Assembly (NCBI GenBank): GCA_963710645.1
Contig: CAVQBD010000002.1
Span: forward strand, 186,001 to 250,000
From: FEB-10 sp963710645
Lineage (GTDB): Bacteria > Acidobacteriota > Thermoanaerobaculia > Thermoanaerobaculales > Sulfomarinibacteraceae
Reading direction: 5' to 3'
DNA: 64,000 nucleotides
Position 1 is the first letter of the stretch; each line of letters begins with the position of its first letter. This document shows positions 33,910 through 45,902 of the stretch, piece by piece. A program made the position numbers and the translations under genes. The notes below the pieces were generated by a model. The model searched no databases and was not told the DNA's origin. It saw only the letters and a program-made list of their open reading frames with translations.

Positions 33910-35384
33910 GTGATCAAGCTCGGCCTCCGCGCCCGGTTTTTTCTCTACTCGAACACGGTCATCGCGGTGACCATGGTGCTGGTGACGTTTTTTTGGATGC
34001 TTCATGAACGGCAGTCGTTGCATGAGGCTTTCATCAATCGAGGCCGGAGCATAGTGGACGCCATGGCCGGCCCCATGGGAGATGCGCTGGAGTGGGGCAC
34101 GGTGGCCGGCCCATCCGGGACGATCGATCCCGCCACCGAGTACATCTCCGAGATCATGGGTCGCAACGCCGACTTCGTTCGATATGTGATCGTCAGCGAT
34201 GCCGATGGTCGAGTGACTCACGCAAGCTCGAAGGACCTTGTGGGCCACCGATTCGACCGGGCGCTGGATGTGGGTTCCATCGGCGCCCCGCCCGAAGTCG
34301 GCGTCCGCGAGGATCGGTCCGGAGAGCGGCTGCTCGAGGTGCGGACCTCTCTCGAAGCCTCCGGCTCGTTTCGAGGATCTCTCTCTGTGGGCTTCTCTCT
34401 CGATCCCATCGAACGCAGTGTCAAGGCCGTCGCGCGGTACGCGACCCTTGTGGGGCTCATGTTGATGTTATTCAACTCGGCGCTGACTGCGTTGTATGTC
34501 GAGACCCTGATCCGCCCCATCCTGACCCTCAACGAGACGATGAAACGAGCCGGCCACGGCGACTTTGGAGCTCGTGCCGTGCTGAGGCGCGGTGACGAGG
34601 TGGGGGAGTTGTCGGACGCCTTCAATCGGATGATGGACGAACTCGAGGATGCCCAGGAGCGGGAGAAGGTGCAGCGGTCGCAACTCGCCCATACCGAAAA
34701 GATGGCCGCGGTGGGCACCCTCGCCGCCGGTGTGGCCCATGAGGTGAATAATCCGCTCGCCGGGGTCAAGGCGTGTCTCGAGAATCTGCGAGTCCATCCT
34801 GATGACGAGGAGATGAGGGCGCGTTATATGGATCTGATCGGTGACGGGCTGAGACGCATCGAGCGGACCGTCACCAATCTGCTCGATTTCTCACGTCAGC
34901 GGGAAATTCGGCCCGAGTCCACGTCCATCAATCACAACCTGCGGCACGTGGTGGAGCTGGTAGGCTATCAGCTGCGGCGGGCCAACATAGAGGTTGTCTT
35001 CGAACTGGACGAGGGCGAGGCCTTGGTTATGGCCGATCACTTCCAGATGGAGCAACTTTTTTTGAATCTCGTGCTCAACGCGATCGATGCCATGCCCGAC
35101 GGAGGAACCCTCAGCCTCAAAACACGGGTGCGCTCGAGCGACGTCATCGCCGAGGTCACGGACACCGGGACCGGCATTCCCGAGGAGATCCGTGATCGAA
35201 TCTTCGATCCATTCTTCACGACGCGTGATGTGGGCGAGGGCACCGGCCTGGGACTGGCCGTATCGGACAGCATCATCGCCGCGCACGGTGGATCCATCGA
35301 GATCGAGTCAAAGGTGAGCGAGGGCACGACCTTCAGGCTGCGGTTCGCCGGGTTGTCCGACGGCAAGACGGAAGGGAGCGCGGG

Positions 35385-35388
<4 letters not shown>
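33910..35388 (+). CDS. NtrB-like membrane sensor histidine kinase
   Basis: 492 residues, start GTG 33910. Two membrane helices (about 8-30 and 177-197) bracket an extracytoplasmic domain. Then HAMP (RPILTLNETMKRAGHGDFG), HisKA with His277 (AHEVNNPLAG) and HATPase (LNLVLNAIDAM, DTGTGIP, EGTGLGLAV). The stop overlaps the ATG of the sigma54 regulator by four bases, so they form a two-component pair. It follows siroheme synthase by 51 bases and may be in the same transcript. Confidence 0.93.
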
Positions 35389-36761
<1,373 letters not shown>

Positions 36762-36790
36762 ACCCCCCGCCCGACCGCCCCGTGAACAGC

Positions 36791-36850
36791 GAATAGTGAA
36801 TAGTAAATAGCCCGAACCTTCTATTCGCTATTCACTATTTACTATTCACT
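36791..36850. repeat. AT-rich heptamer repeats in opposite orientation
   Basis: Units of GAATAGT (36791-36810) face CTATTCA-type units (36821-36850), making a hairpin after the sigma54 regulator gene. It may act as a transcription end. Confidence 0.8.
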
Positions 36851-36867
36851 GGTTGGGTGGGAAAACC

Positions 36868-36885
36868 TTGTGAAATCCGACACAA
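36868..36885 (+). promoter_or_regulatory. candidate CRP/FNR- or Rex-type operator before the porin
   Basis: TTGTGAAATCCGACACAA is an 18-base dyad with one mismatch to TTGTGA-N6-TCACAA. A TATACT at 36893-36898 could be the -10 box. The regulator is unidentified. Confidence 0.45.
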
Positions 36886-36928
36886 CGGCCGGTATACTTG
36901 ACCGGACGCGATCGTTGCCGGGGGGGCC

Positions 36929-38314
36929 ATGTTTCGAGTAACCGTCATTGCTCTGGTCATGCTCATGGTCATGACCTGGGGGTCGCCGCCGGTGGCGGCT
37001 GAGGACGATGAATCTCCGGCCACCGAGGTCGCCGCTCCCAACGACGTCAAGGTGACCTATGATCGTGGCTTCCGGTTCGAAACTCGAGACCAGAAGTTCC
37101 TGCTGCTGCTCAACGCCGGTATCCAGCTTCGTTACACCTACGTGGACTACGACGACGAGATCCGGTGGAACGACGAGAACTACTCCAACTTTTATATCCG
37201 CAGGGCGCGGCTGTGGTGGCGCGGTTACGTCTTCGACCCGAGGTTCAGCTACTTCTTCAATATCCAACTCGAGCCGACCCGAACCGTGAACGCCCACGAC
37301 CTCTGGATCTCCTACGCCTTCTCTGATCTCGTCAATCTCGGCATGGGGCGGAACAAGATCGCCTACGGCCTCGGGATGCTCAACTCGGGGTGGGGGCTGG
37401 AGTTTGTCGAGCGGTCGGTGATGTTCGGCGAGACCGATATCGACATCGGCGCTGTGGACTCGGACGGTCCCCGATATCCCGGCGGCGGGACCGCTCGGTT
37501 TGCGTTGTCGTGGGCGGCCCCTGAGACCGGGTTCGCCACGGGTGGCATGGACCTTTATCGGTCGCAGGGTGTTCAGCTCAGCGGCCAACGGGGGTCACCC
37601 ACCAGCGGCACCTTTGAGTACCAAGTGGGCGTGTGGAACGGCCGTGGCACCGCCGGGTTATCAAACAGCGGGGATTCCATGCTCTACGCGGTGCGGGTCG
37701 GCTACCACCCTTGGGGTTGGGTGGAGTGGTTCCGTCAAGGAGATGGCCTGAAGACACCCCGCTTCAGGCTGGGGGTTCTGGCATCCGTCTACAGCAACTC
37801 GTCCGACACGGCCGGGGGTTACGACGAGCACGGCTGGAACCTGGCAGTAATGAGTCGCTACCGGGGTTTCTCCGTCGATTGTGAGTGGGGAATCGAGAGC
37901 TTCGACTACAAGGATTTCTCGGAGGACTTCGACCGCGAAGGGTGGCGCGTCAGTACCGGGTACTTCATCAAGCCCGGAACCTGGCAGGTGGTGGCGCGCT
38001 ACGCCCAGATCGAGCGTCTGAAAAATCCGACCTACCAAAACTCGATGGACTCGGGGCTGCTGGTCGCTGAGGTTTCGGATGGTCAGGGTGGATATCAGAT
38101 CGGAATCGAGCGCAGGATTTCGGAGATCAGCGTCGGCGTCAATCGGTTCTTCAAGAACTGGCACCAACATGCCCTGCAGGTCGATATTTCGCGTCTGTTT
38201 CGCGACTTTGCCTCCGACCCGAATGCGGTGGTCGACGGCGAGCCCACCGCCATTGCCCAGGCCCCGACCCAGGTTGATCACCGAGTCCGTGTGATGGTGC
38301 AGCTCTATTTCTAG
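36929..38314 (+). CDS. outer-membrane porin, phosphate-selective OprO/OprP family
   Basis: 461 residues. Signal peptide at 1-24 (cut after VAA). The rest alternates like a beta-barrel with many aromatic residues and ends in the terminal Phe expected of outer-membrane proteins (RVMVQLYF). Family segments include FYIRRARLWWRGYVFDPRFSY. GGGGGGG before the ATG is the ribosome binding site. The presence of an outer membrane is thus supported. Substrate (phosphate, pyrophosphate or another anion) cannot be told from sequence. Confidence 0.88.
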   Translation: MFRVTVIALVMLMVMTWGSPPVAAEDDESPATEVAAPNDVKVTYDRGFRFETRDQKFLLLLNAGIQLRYTYVDYDDEIRWNDENYSNFYIRRARLWWRGYVFDPRFSYFFNIQLEPTRTVNAHDLWISYAFSDLVNLGMGRNKIAYGLGMLNSGWGLEFVERSVMFGETDIDIGAVDSDGPRYPGGGTARFALSWAAPETGFATGGMDLYRSQGVQLSGQRGSPTSGTFEYQVGVWNGRGTAGLSNSGDSMLYAVRVGYHPWGWVEWFRQGDGLKTPRFRLGVLASVYSNSSDTAGGYDEHGWNLAVMSRYRGFSVDCEWGIESFDYKDFSEDFDREGWRVSTGYFIKPGTWQVVARYAQIERLKNPTYQNSMDSGLLVAEVSDGQGGYQIGIERRISEISVGVNRFFKNWHQHALQVDISRLFRDFASDPNAVVDGEPTAIAQAPTQVDHRVRVMVQLYF

Positions 38315-38438
38315 GCGCGGGCTCGCGTCAAGGCCAGATTGATTAAAGAACGAAGATTCCCCAACCGACCGATTCGAGATTCTATATTCGAAATTCGAAC
38401 CCCCACCCTGCCTACTGCCCGGGTTGAGGGCAGGGGGA

Positions 38439-39512
38439 CTACCGTCCGAGCCCGAGTCGTTCGCCGTCGTAGCGTTCGCGGGTGACCTCGTCACACCACA
38501 TCTGGTTATCCAGATACCACTGAATCGTCTCGCGCAAGCCCTGCTCGAAGGAGTGGGCGGGCCGCCACCCGAGCTCATCCGCCATCCTGCCGGCGTCGAT
38601 GGCATACCGTCTGTCATGGCCCGGCCGATCGGTGACGAAGGTGACGAGATCGCGGCGGCTGACGCCCGAGGAGCGAGGCCTCAGCTCGTCCACCACATCA
38701 CAGATGACATGGACCACATCGAGGTTGGTCTGTTCATTGTGTCCGCCCACGTTGTAGGTGCGTCCGGTGACGCCGTGACGGATCACTTGCTCCAGGGCCC
38801 CGCAGTGGTCGGTGACATAGAGCCAGTCGCGGACATTTCCGCCATCGCCGTACACCGGCAGGGATCGGTCGGCAATGGCGTTTGCGATCATCAACGGAAT
38901 GAGCTTCTCTGGGAACTGGTAGGGCCCGTAGTTGTTGGAGCAGTTGGACAGAGTAATGGGTAATCCATAGGTTCTGTGCCACGCCCGCGCCAGGTGGTCA
39001 GCGGCCGCCTTGGACGCGGAATATGGGCTGGACGGGTCATATGGCGTGTCCTCGGTGAAAAAGCCGTCCTCGCCGAGAGAGCCGAAGACCTCGTCCGTGC
39101 TGACGTGGTGGAAGCGCACGTCGGATCGTCCAGCCCATGCCGTCCGTGCGGCTTCGAGCAGCACCGCCGTGCCCTTGATGTTGGTGTCGATGAAGTCCAG
39201 CGGACCGTCTATGGATCGGTCCACATGACTCTCCGCGGCGAAGTGGACCACCGTATCGATATTGTGTTCATCGAACAGGGAGCGCACGGTGTCTGGATCC
39301 CGGATGTCTCCGTGTATGAAGTGATGGCGGCCGCCGTACTGGGTGTTGACGTCGTCGAGACTTGCTGTGTGTCCAGCGTAGGTCAGGGCGTCCAGGTTGA
39401 CCACGTGGATCCGTGGATCGCCGGCCAAGAGGTGGCGAACGAAGTTGCAGCCGATGAATCCCGCACCGCCTGTGACGAGCACCGTTCGAGGATTGTGCGC
39501 CGCTGCCGTCAT
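38439..39512 (-). CDS. rfbB: dTDP-glucose 4,6-dehydratase
   Basis: 357 residues, SDR fold. NAD motif TGGAGFIG, catalytic YSASK, and DTNIKGT and NNYGPYQFPEKLIPL motifs are present. It converts dTDP-glucose to dTDP-4-keto-6-deoxyglucose for rhamnose-type sugars. The ATG overlaps the rfbC stop. It is last of rfbA-rfbC-rfbB on this strand; rfbD is not in the window. Confidence 0.95.
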   Translation of the reverse strand: MTAAAHNPRTVLVTGGAGFIGCNFVRHLLAGDPRIHVVNLDALTYAGHTASLDDVNTQYGGRHHFIHGDIRDPDTVRSLFDEHNIDTVVHFAAESHVDRSIDGPLDFIDTNIKGTAVLLEAARTAWAGRSDVRFHHVSTDEVFGSLGEDGFFTEDTPYDPSSPYSASKAAADHLARAWHRTYGLPITLSNCSNNYGPYQFPEKLIPLMIANAIADRSLPVYGDGGNVRDWLYVTDHCGALEQVIRHGVTGRTYNVGGHNEQTNLDVVHVICDVVDELRPRSSGVSRRDLVTFVTDRPGHDRRYAIDAGRMADELGWRPAHSFEQGLRETIQWYLDNQMWCDEVTRERYDGERLGLGR

Positions 39513-40072
39513 GGCGTCACCATCGGCAGATCGGCCTTCGCGGCGGTGTCGAGGGTCGGCCAGTTCCGGTCGCGGGTCGACAACACCGGCTCGAGGACGT
39601 CCAGCGGCCACTGGATGCCGATTCCGGGGTCGTTCCACGCGATGCCCCGTTCCTGGTCGGGCGAGTAGAAGTCGCTGCATTTGTACTGGAATTCGGCGAT
39701 CTCGCTGAGCACCAGAAAACCGTGGGCGAATCCCGCGGGGGTGAACATGATGAGTTTGTTCGAGTCGCTCAACTCCGCCGCGGTCCAGGATCCGAAATGG
39801 GGCGAACCGCGGCGGATGTCCACCGCCACGTCGAAGACCGTGCCCCGGGTGACCCGGACCAGCTTCGCCTGCGGGTGCCCCAACTGGTAGTGCAAACCAC
39901 GCAGCACACCCCGAATGGACTTGGAGTGATTGTCCTGGACGAAGTCGCAGTGAATACCGACTTCGGAGAGCGCCCGCCGGTTATACGTCTCCATGAAGAA
40001 ACCGCGTTTGTCCTCGTGGACTGTCGGTTTCAAGAGGGCGACGCCGGGCAGGGAGGTGTCAATCCGTTCCAC
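39509..40072 (-). CDS. rfbC: dTDP-4-dehydrorhamnose 3,5-epimerase
   Basis: 187 residues from GTG 40072. Cupin epimerase with family motifs FVQDNHSKS, RGLHYQ (catalytic His), FDVAVDIRRGSPHFG and GFAHGFLVLS. It overlaps rfbA by 14 bases and rfbB by 4, so the three are one translation-coupled unit. The long open frame above the GTG is an artefact antisense to rfbA-coding sequence. Confidence 0.93.
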   Translation of the reverse strand: MERIDTSLPGVALLKPTVHEDKRGFFMETYNRRALSEVGIHCDFVQDNHSKSIRGVLRGLHYQLGHPQAKLVRVTRGTVFDVAVDIRRGSPHFGSWTAAELSDSNKLIMFTPAGFAHGFLVLSEIAEFQYKCSDFYSPDQERGIAWNDPGIGIQWPLDVLEPVLSTRDRNWPTLDTAAKADLPMVTP

Positions 40073-40949
40073 GACCCAGGTCTCCGTTTTCCAGGACTTC
40101 GAAGAGGTAGGCGCCGTAGCTGGATTTCCCGGCAGCCTCGGCCTCCGCCTTGAAGATCTCCCGATCGATCCACCCGTTCCGCCAGGCGATTTCCTGGAGG
40201 CAGCCCACCTTGAGGCCCTGTCGCTCCTCAATGGCCTGGATGAAGTTCGATGCCTCGATGAGACTGCGGTGGGTCCCGGCGTCGAGCCACGCGAAACCCC
40301 GCCCGAGGACCTCGACCTTGAGGTCGGAGCGCTCCAGGTAGATGCGGTTGAGATCGGTGATTTCGAGTTCGCCACGGGGACTCGGCCCGAGATCGGCCGC
40401 GATCTCTGTGACGTCCGGGCCGTAGAAGTAAAGGCCCGGCACGGCGTAGTGGCTGCGGGGTTGTGCCGGCTTCTCCTCGAGACTGATGGCCTGCCCGGCG
40501 TCGTCGAACTCCACAACGCCGTAACGCTCGGGATCACGGACCCAATAGCCGAAGATCAGGGCCCCGTGCTCAAGGGCGGCGCACCGTCTGAGCAGGCCCG
40601 ACAGCCCGTGGCCATGGAGGATGTTGTCTCCAAGCACCAGGCAGGCCGGGCAGCCATCGAGGAAATCCCGGCCCAGGACAAATGCCTGGGCAAGTCCCTC
40701 GGGGCGAGGTTGCTCGCAGTAGGAAAAGGCCATGCCGAAACGGCTGCCGTCACCGAGAAGTTCGCGGTACGATCCCAGGTCGCGCGGGGTCGAGATGATC
40801 AGGACTTCGCGAATCCCCGCCAACATGAGCAGGCTCAGCGGGTAGTAGACCATCGGTTTGTCATAGACCGGGAGCAGTTGTTTGCTGATGACCTTGGTGA
40901 CCGGGTGGAGTCGGGTCCCGGATCCCCCTGCGAGGACGATGCCCTTCAT
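40059..40949 (-). CDS. rfbA: glucose-1-phosphate thymidylyltransferase
   Basis: 296 residues. Nucleotidyltransferase signature GIVLAGGSGTRLHPVTK and later motifs YDKPMVYYPL, EKPAQPRSHYAV and LDAGTHRSL. First step of dTDP-rhamnose synthesis. It is first of the rfbACB cluster. Tandem heptamer repeats lie just upstream, between it and the divergent HD-GYP gene. Confidence 0.95.
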   Translation of the reverse strand: MKGIVLAGGSGTRLHPVTKVISKQLLPVYDKPMVYYPLSLLMLAGIREVLIISTPRDLGSYRELLGDGSRFGMAFSYCEQPRPEGLAQAFVLGRDFLDGCPACLVLGDNILHGHGLSGLLRRCAALEHGALIFGYWVRDPERYGVVEFDDAGQAISLEEKPAQPRSHYAVPGLYFYGPDVTEIAADLGPSPRGELEITDLNRIYLERSDLKVEVLGRGFAWLDAGTHRSLIEASNFIQAIEERQGLKVGCLQEIAWRNGWIDREIFKAEAEAAGKSSYGAYLFEVLENGDLGRGTD

Positions 40950-41006
40950 GGGTTGTGTTCTCCCTGTGTTTGTGGCCTTTGCGGACCGGTTGAAAAGTCT
41001 AGCATA

Positions 41007-41086
41007 GGGGCTAGGGGCTAGGGGCTAGGGGCTAGGGGCTAGGCGAGGGACGAGGGACTCGCATTTCGAATTTCGAATTTCGAATT
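41007..41086. repeat. heptamer repeats (GGGGCTA)5 and (ATTTCGA)3
   Basis: Five copies of GGGGCTA (41007-41041) and three of ATTTCGA (41063-41083) stand between divergent genes. The first unit is the complement-type of the repeat at 28568. No clear promoter is seen in this 270-base gap. Confidence 0.95.
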
Positions 41087-41221
41087 GGTAGGGTGAGGGC
41101 TGCTCCCTGCAACCTGACGTCAGATGCATCAAACATCCTGTTCCGCGGTACAGGTATAGGTCAGCCGAGCCCCCTGGCGTGGCAAATTGACCGGGGTGCG
41201 ATTTTTTTTGGAAGGTCTGAC

Positions 41222-42205
41222 ATGCCAAACGGTCACGGAAAAGTCCTCGCAGTCGACGATGATCCCGGAGCGCTGGAGTCACTCTCGGAGGCTCTCGGGC
41301 TCCTCGAAATCGACGTGTGGCACACGAGAGACGGGAAGTCCGCGCTGAAACTGGCGCGAGAACACCAGCCCGACGTCATTCTCCTGGACGTGATGATGCC
41401 GGGAATGGATGGGTACGAGGTCTGCAGACACCTGAAGGAGGACCCGGACACCCGGTTGATCCCCGTTGTTTTCTTGACCGGCTATGGTTCACGCGAAGCA
41501 CGCATCCAGGGGCTCGAGGTTGGGGCCACTGATTTTCTCAACAAACCCTGTGACCTCATGGAGTTGGAGGTCCGGGTCCGGAACCTGATCGAGTACCGGC
41601 GGCTGATCCTGGAACTCGACTCTGCCGAACAGATGGTCTACTCCATTGCCAGGACGGTGGAGGCGCGGGATCCCGAGACTTCGGATCACTGTGAACGTCT
41701 CGCCCATCTCAGTGTGCGACTCGGGGAGAAGCTGGGATTCGACGAGGACGAGCTCACGGCGCTTCGTCGCGGTGGTTTCCTCCACGACCTCGGCAAGGTG
41801 GGTATCCCCGACGCGGTGCTGCTCAAACCGGGGCCGCTCACCGAAGACGAGTGGGCGGTCATGAAGGGCCACGTGGAGATCGGGGTGGAGATCTGTTCTC
41901 CTCTCAAGAGCTTGAGTCCCGTGCTGCCGCTGATCAGGCACCACCATGAGCGCTTCGACGGCTCCGGCTACCCGGACGGGTTGGCCGGCGAAGACATTCC
42001 GAAGCTCGCTCGGGTTTTCCAGATCGTGGACATCTACGACGCGTTGACCAACGACCGGTGTTATCGCAAGGCCTTGAGCCGTGAGAAGGCGCTCGAGATC
42101 ATGGCCGACGAGACCGAACGCGGCTACTGGGATCCCGAGATCTTCGGACGGTTCGTCGAGCTGGTCTCGAGCGAGGACGAGATCGCCGCGGCCGCTTGCG
42201 GCTGA
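41222..42205 (+). CDS. HD-GYP response regulator, probable c-di-GMP phosphodiesterase
   Basis: 327 residues. Receiver domain (1-120) with LLDVMMPGMDG and the Lys of NKPCD. The HD-GYP domain (about 145-320) has metal-binding HDLGKVGIPD and the signature HHERFDGSGYPDGLAG, all catalytic residues intact. It should hydrolyse c-di-GMP when phosphorylated. No kinase is adjacent, so it is an orphan regulator. The long ORF upstream of ATG 41222 is not coding. Confidence 0.93.
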   Translation: MPNGHGKVLAVDDDPGALESLSEALGLLEIDVWHTRDGKSALKLAREHQPDVILLDVMMPGMDGYEVCRHLKEDPDTRLIPVVFLTGYGSREARIQGLEVGATDFLNKPCDLMELEVRVRNLIEYRRLILELDSAEQMVYSIARTVEARDPETSDHCERLAHLSVRLGEKLGFDEDELTALRRGGFLHDLGKVGIPDAVLLKPGPLTEDEWAVMKGHVEIGVEICSPLKSLSPVLPLIRHHHERFDGSGYPDGLAGEDIPKLARVFQIVDIYDALTNDRCYRKALSREKALEIMADETERGYWDPEIFGRFVELVSSEDEIAAAACG

Positions 42206-42208
42206 GAA

Positions 42209-42312
42209 CATCGGGTCTCGGGACTCGCAACTCGGGTCTCGAGATCATCAACGAGCGGTCGTGTGTGTCTTCATCTTCCCGACTCCCGAGCCCCGAGTCC
42301 CGAGCCCCAACT
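42209..42312. repeat. heptamer-like repeats of GGGACTC/CCCGAGT type
   Basis: Clusters at 42209-42240 and 42279-42312 in opposite orientation between the HD-GYP gene and the convergent aspA gene; they can form a hairpin and may serve as a shared transcription end. Confidence 0.75.
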
Positions 42313-42321
42313 CCCCTGACG

Positions 42322-44187
<1,866 letters not shown>

Positions 44188-44558
44188 GGGGGCCTCCCAG
44201 GGGCCAAGCTAACACGGACGGGAGCAGGGAGCAGGGCCCTCGCCCACACGGGGTAGGATTCGTTACACGTTGAAAGTTAAACGTTCAACGTTCAGGCTAC
44301 TCAACGTTTGATGAGGACCCCAAATATTGACGTGTAACGTTCAACCTTGAACTTCCGCAAGAACCGATGTCCCCGCTCGCCAGTGTCGGACCGAGCGCGA
44401 TGGGCGGGCGTGCCACTCCGGGCACCTTCACGTTGAAAGTTAAAAGTTAAATGTTGAAAGTTCCCTCCCACCCGCCAGGGCCGGTGCCAGGCACCGTCGA
44501 CATCGAATCGCAGCACGATGCCGACATATCTGAGGTGGTGCCTGGCGTCGACTCGAGC
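44188..44558. other. repeat-rich gap between aspA and the GntR gene
   Basis: It contains GTTGAAA/GTTCAAC-type heptamers (44268-44300 and 44426-44462) and a copy of the dispersed element with GTGCCACTCCGGGCAC (44410-44425). A palindrome GGTGCCAGGCACC is at 44483-44495, with an inverted partial copy near 44534-44549. No gene is supportable. Confidence 0.7.
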
Positions 44559-44597
44559 TTGACTCTAGTGAATTAGTGTACTATAACAGTAGTACAC
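44559..44597 (+). promoter_or_regulatory. promoter and YtrA-type GntR operator
   Basis: -35 TTGACT (44559-44564), 17 bases, -10 TATAAC (44582-44587). A perfect dyad GTGTACTA (44576-44583), N6, TAGTACAC (44590-44597) covers the -10 box, matching the site type of YtrA-subfamily repressors. Autorepression of the operon is likely. Confidence 0.8.
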
Positions 44598-44616
44598 CTG
44601 CCCTAGAGGAGGACCC

Positions 44617-45021
44617 GTGACCACAACGCTGACCATCAATCCGTCCGACGCCGCGCCCATCTGGCGGCAGATCGAGGACGGGGTGCGGCGAATGGTGGTT
44701 TCGGGTGTTCTGGCGGCCGGCGCACCGGTGCCATCGGTGCGCGACCTGGCCCGCGAACTGCGGGTCAACCCGGCTACGGTCTCCAAGGCCTATCAGCGGC
44801 TCACCGCGGCCGGTGTGCTCGAGGTGCGCCGCGGCGAGGGCACCTTCGTTGCCCATCGCGAGGCCGGAGCCGTGGACGCCGAGCGCAGAGGTCTGTTGGA
44901 CGACGAGGCGCGGCGCTTTGCCGACACGGCCCGGGATCTGGGAGCGGATCTCGAGGGTGCGCTGGATGGGGTGCGACGGGCCTGGGATGACGACGAAGGC
45001 TCAGGCGGAGGTGGTGCATGA
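44617..45021 (+). CDS. GntR-family regulator, YtrA subfamily
   Basis: 134 residues from GTG 44617 after GGAGGA. The winged helix has the GntR pattern (PIWRQIEDGVRRMVVSG, LPSVRDLARELRVNPATVSKAYQRL with minor changes). The short C-terminal helical tail without a ligand domain is typical of YtrA. It overlaps the ABC ATPase gene by four bases. It binds its own promoter dyad, probably released by a cell-envelope signal. Confidence 0.92.
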   Translation: MTTTLTINPSDAAPIWRQIEDGVRRMVVSGVLAAGAPVPSVRDLARELRVNPATVSKAYQRLTAAGVLEVRRGEGTFVAHREAGAVDAERRGLLDDEARRFADTARDLGADLEGALDGVRRAWDDDEGSGGGGA

Positions 45022-45902
45022 CACCAACCCATGAACCCGTGGTTTCTGTGGATCATCTGACGGTGCGGTACGGCCGCACCTGCGCGGTGGACGGAATCAG
45101 CCTTGACGTACCGGCGGGCTCGGTCTACGCCTTGCTCGGCCGCAACGGGGCGGGCAAGTCAAGTACGGTTCGCTGTCTGCTGGGACAGTGGAAGCCCAGC
45201 GGCGGGGGAGTTCGCCTCTTCGGCCGGGATGTCTGGCGGGAGCGGGCCCGACTCATGGCCCGGGTCGGGGTGGTTCCGGAGCGCGCCGAAGTGCCGCCGA
45301 GCATGACAGCAGAGCAGCTCAGCCGGTTCTTCGCCGCGCTCTACCAGAAGTGGGATCAGGAGGCCTTTGACGCCCGGATCGACCGATTCACAGTTCCGCG
45401 CATGCATCCCTTTGGGAAGATGTCCAAGGGCCAACAGCGTCAGCTGTCACTCGCTCTGGCGCTGGCCTCCCAGCCCGTGCTTCTGGTGCTGGACGACCCC
45501 ACCCTGGGTCTGGACGCCGTGGCCCGTCGCGAGCTCCTGGAGGAGCTCATCGGTGATTTGTCCGACCGGGGCACCACCGTCTTCGTGGCCACCAACGACA
45601 TCGCCGGCATCGAGGGCGTGGCCGACCGGGTGGGCATCCTACGCGGTGGTCGGCTGGTGGTGGATGACGAGGTCGAGGCGCTCAAAACTCGGCTGCGCCG
45701 GATCCGGGCCGCCGAGTCCGAAGAATGGCATCCGGCGGCGCCGGAGGCCGAGATGATCGCCACCCGTCGTGTCGCAGGAGGTACGGAAGCCGTGGTCAGC
45801 GTCGCGGCGACCACCGCCGAAACCGACCCTCGACTCCAACCCATGTCTTTGGAGGAAATCTTCGTCGCCCTGTGCGGCCCCAATGGCGGAGGTGAGGCAT
45901 GA
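45018..45902 (+). CDS. ABC transporter ATP-binding protein
   Basis: 294 residues. Walker A GRNGAGKSS, signature region MSKGQQRQL, Walker B LLVLDDPTLGLD; the D after Walker B replaces the usual Glu, so catalytic activity may be weak. The C-terminal 80 residues are an accessory domain. It is coupled to the GntR gene and overlaps the permease gene by four bases, in the layout of YtrABC-like exporters. Confidence 0.92.
   Translation: MTPTHEPVVSVDHLTVRYGRTCAVDGISLDVPAGSVYALLGRNGAGKSSTVRCLLGQWKPSGGGVRLFGRDVWRERARLMARVGVVPERAEVPPSMTAEQLSRFFAALYQKWDQEAFDARIDRFTVPRMHPFGKMSKGQQRQLSLALALASQPVLLVLDDPTLGLDAVARRELLEELIGDLSDRGTTVFVATNDIAGIEGVADRVGILRGGRLVVDDEVEALKTRLRRIRAAESEEWHPAAPEAEMIATRRVAGGTEAVVSVAATTAETDPRLQPMSLEEIFVALCGPNGGGEA

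Noticed and set aside
39509..40537. rfbC frame extended through rfbA
   Set aside because: The extension is in a shadow frame of rfbA; epimerase homology starts at GTG 40072.
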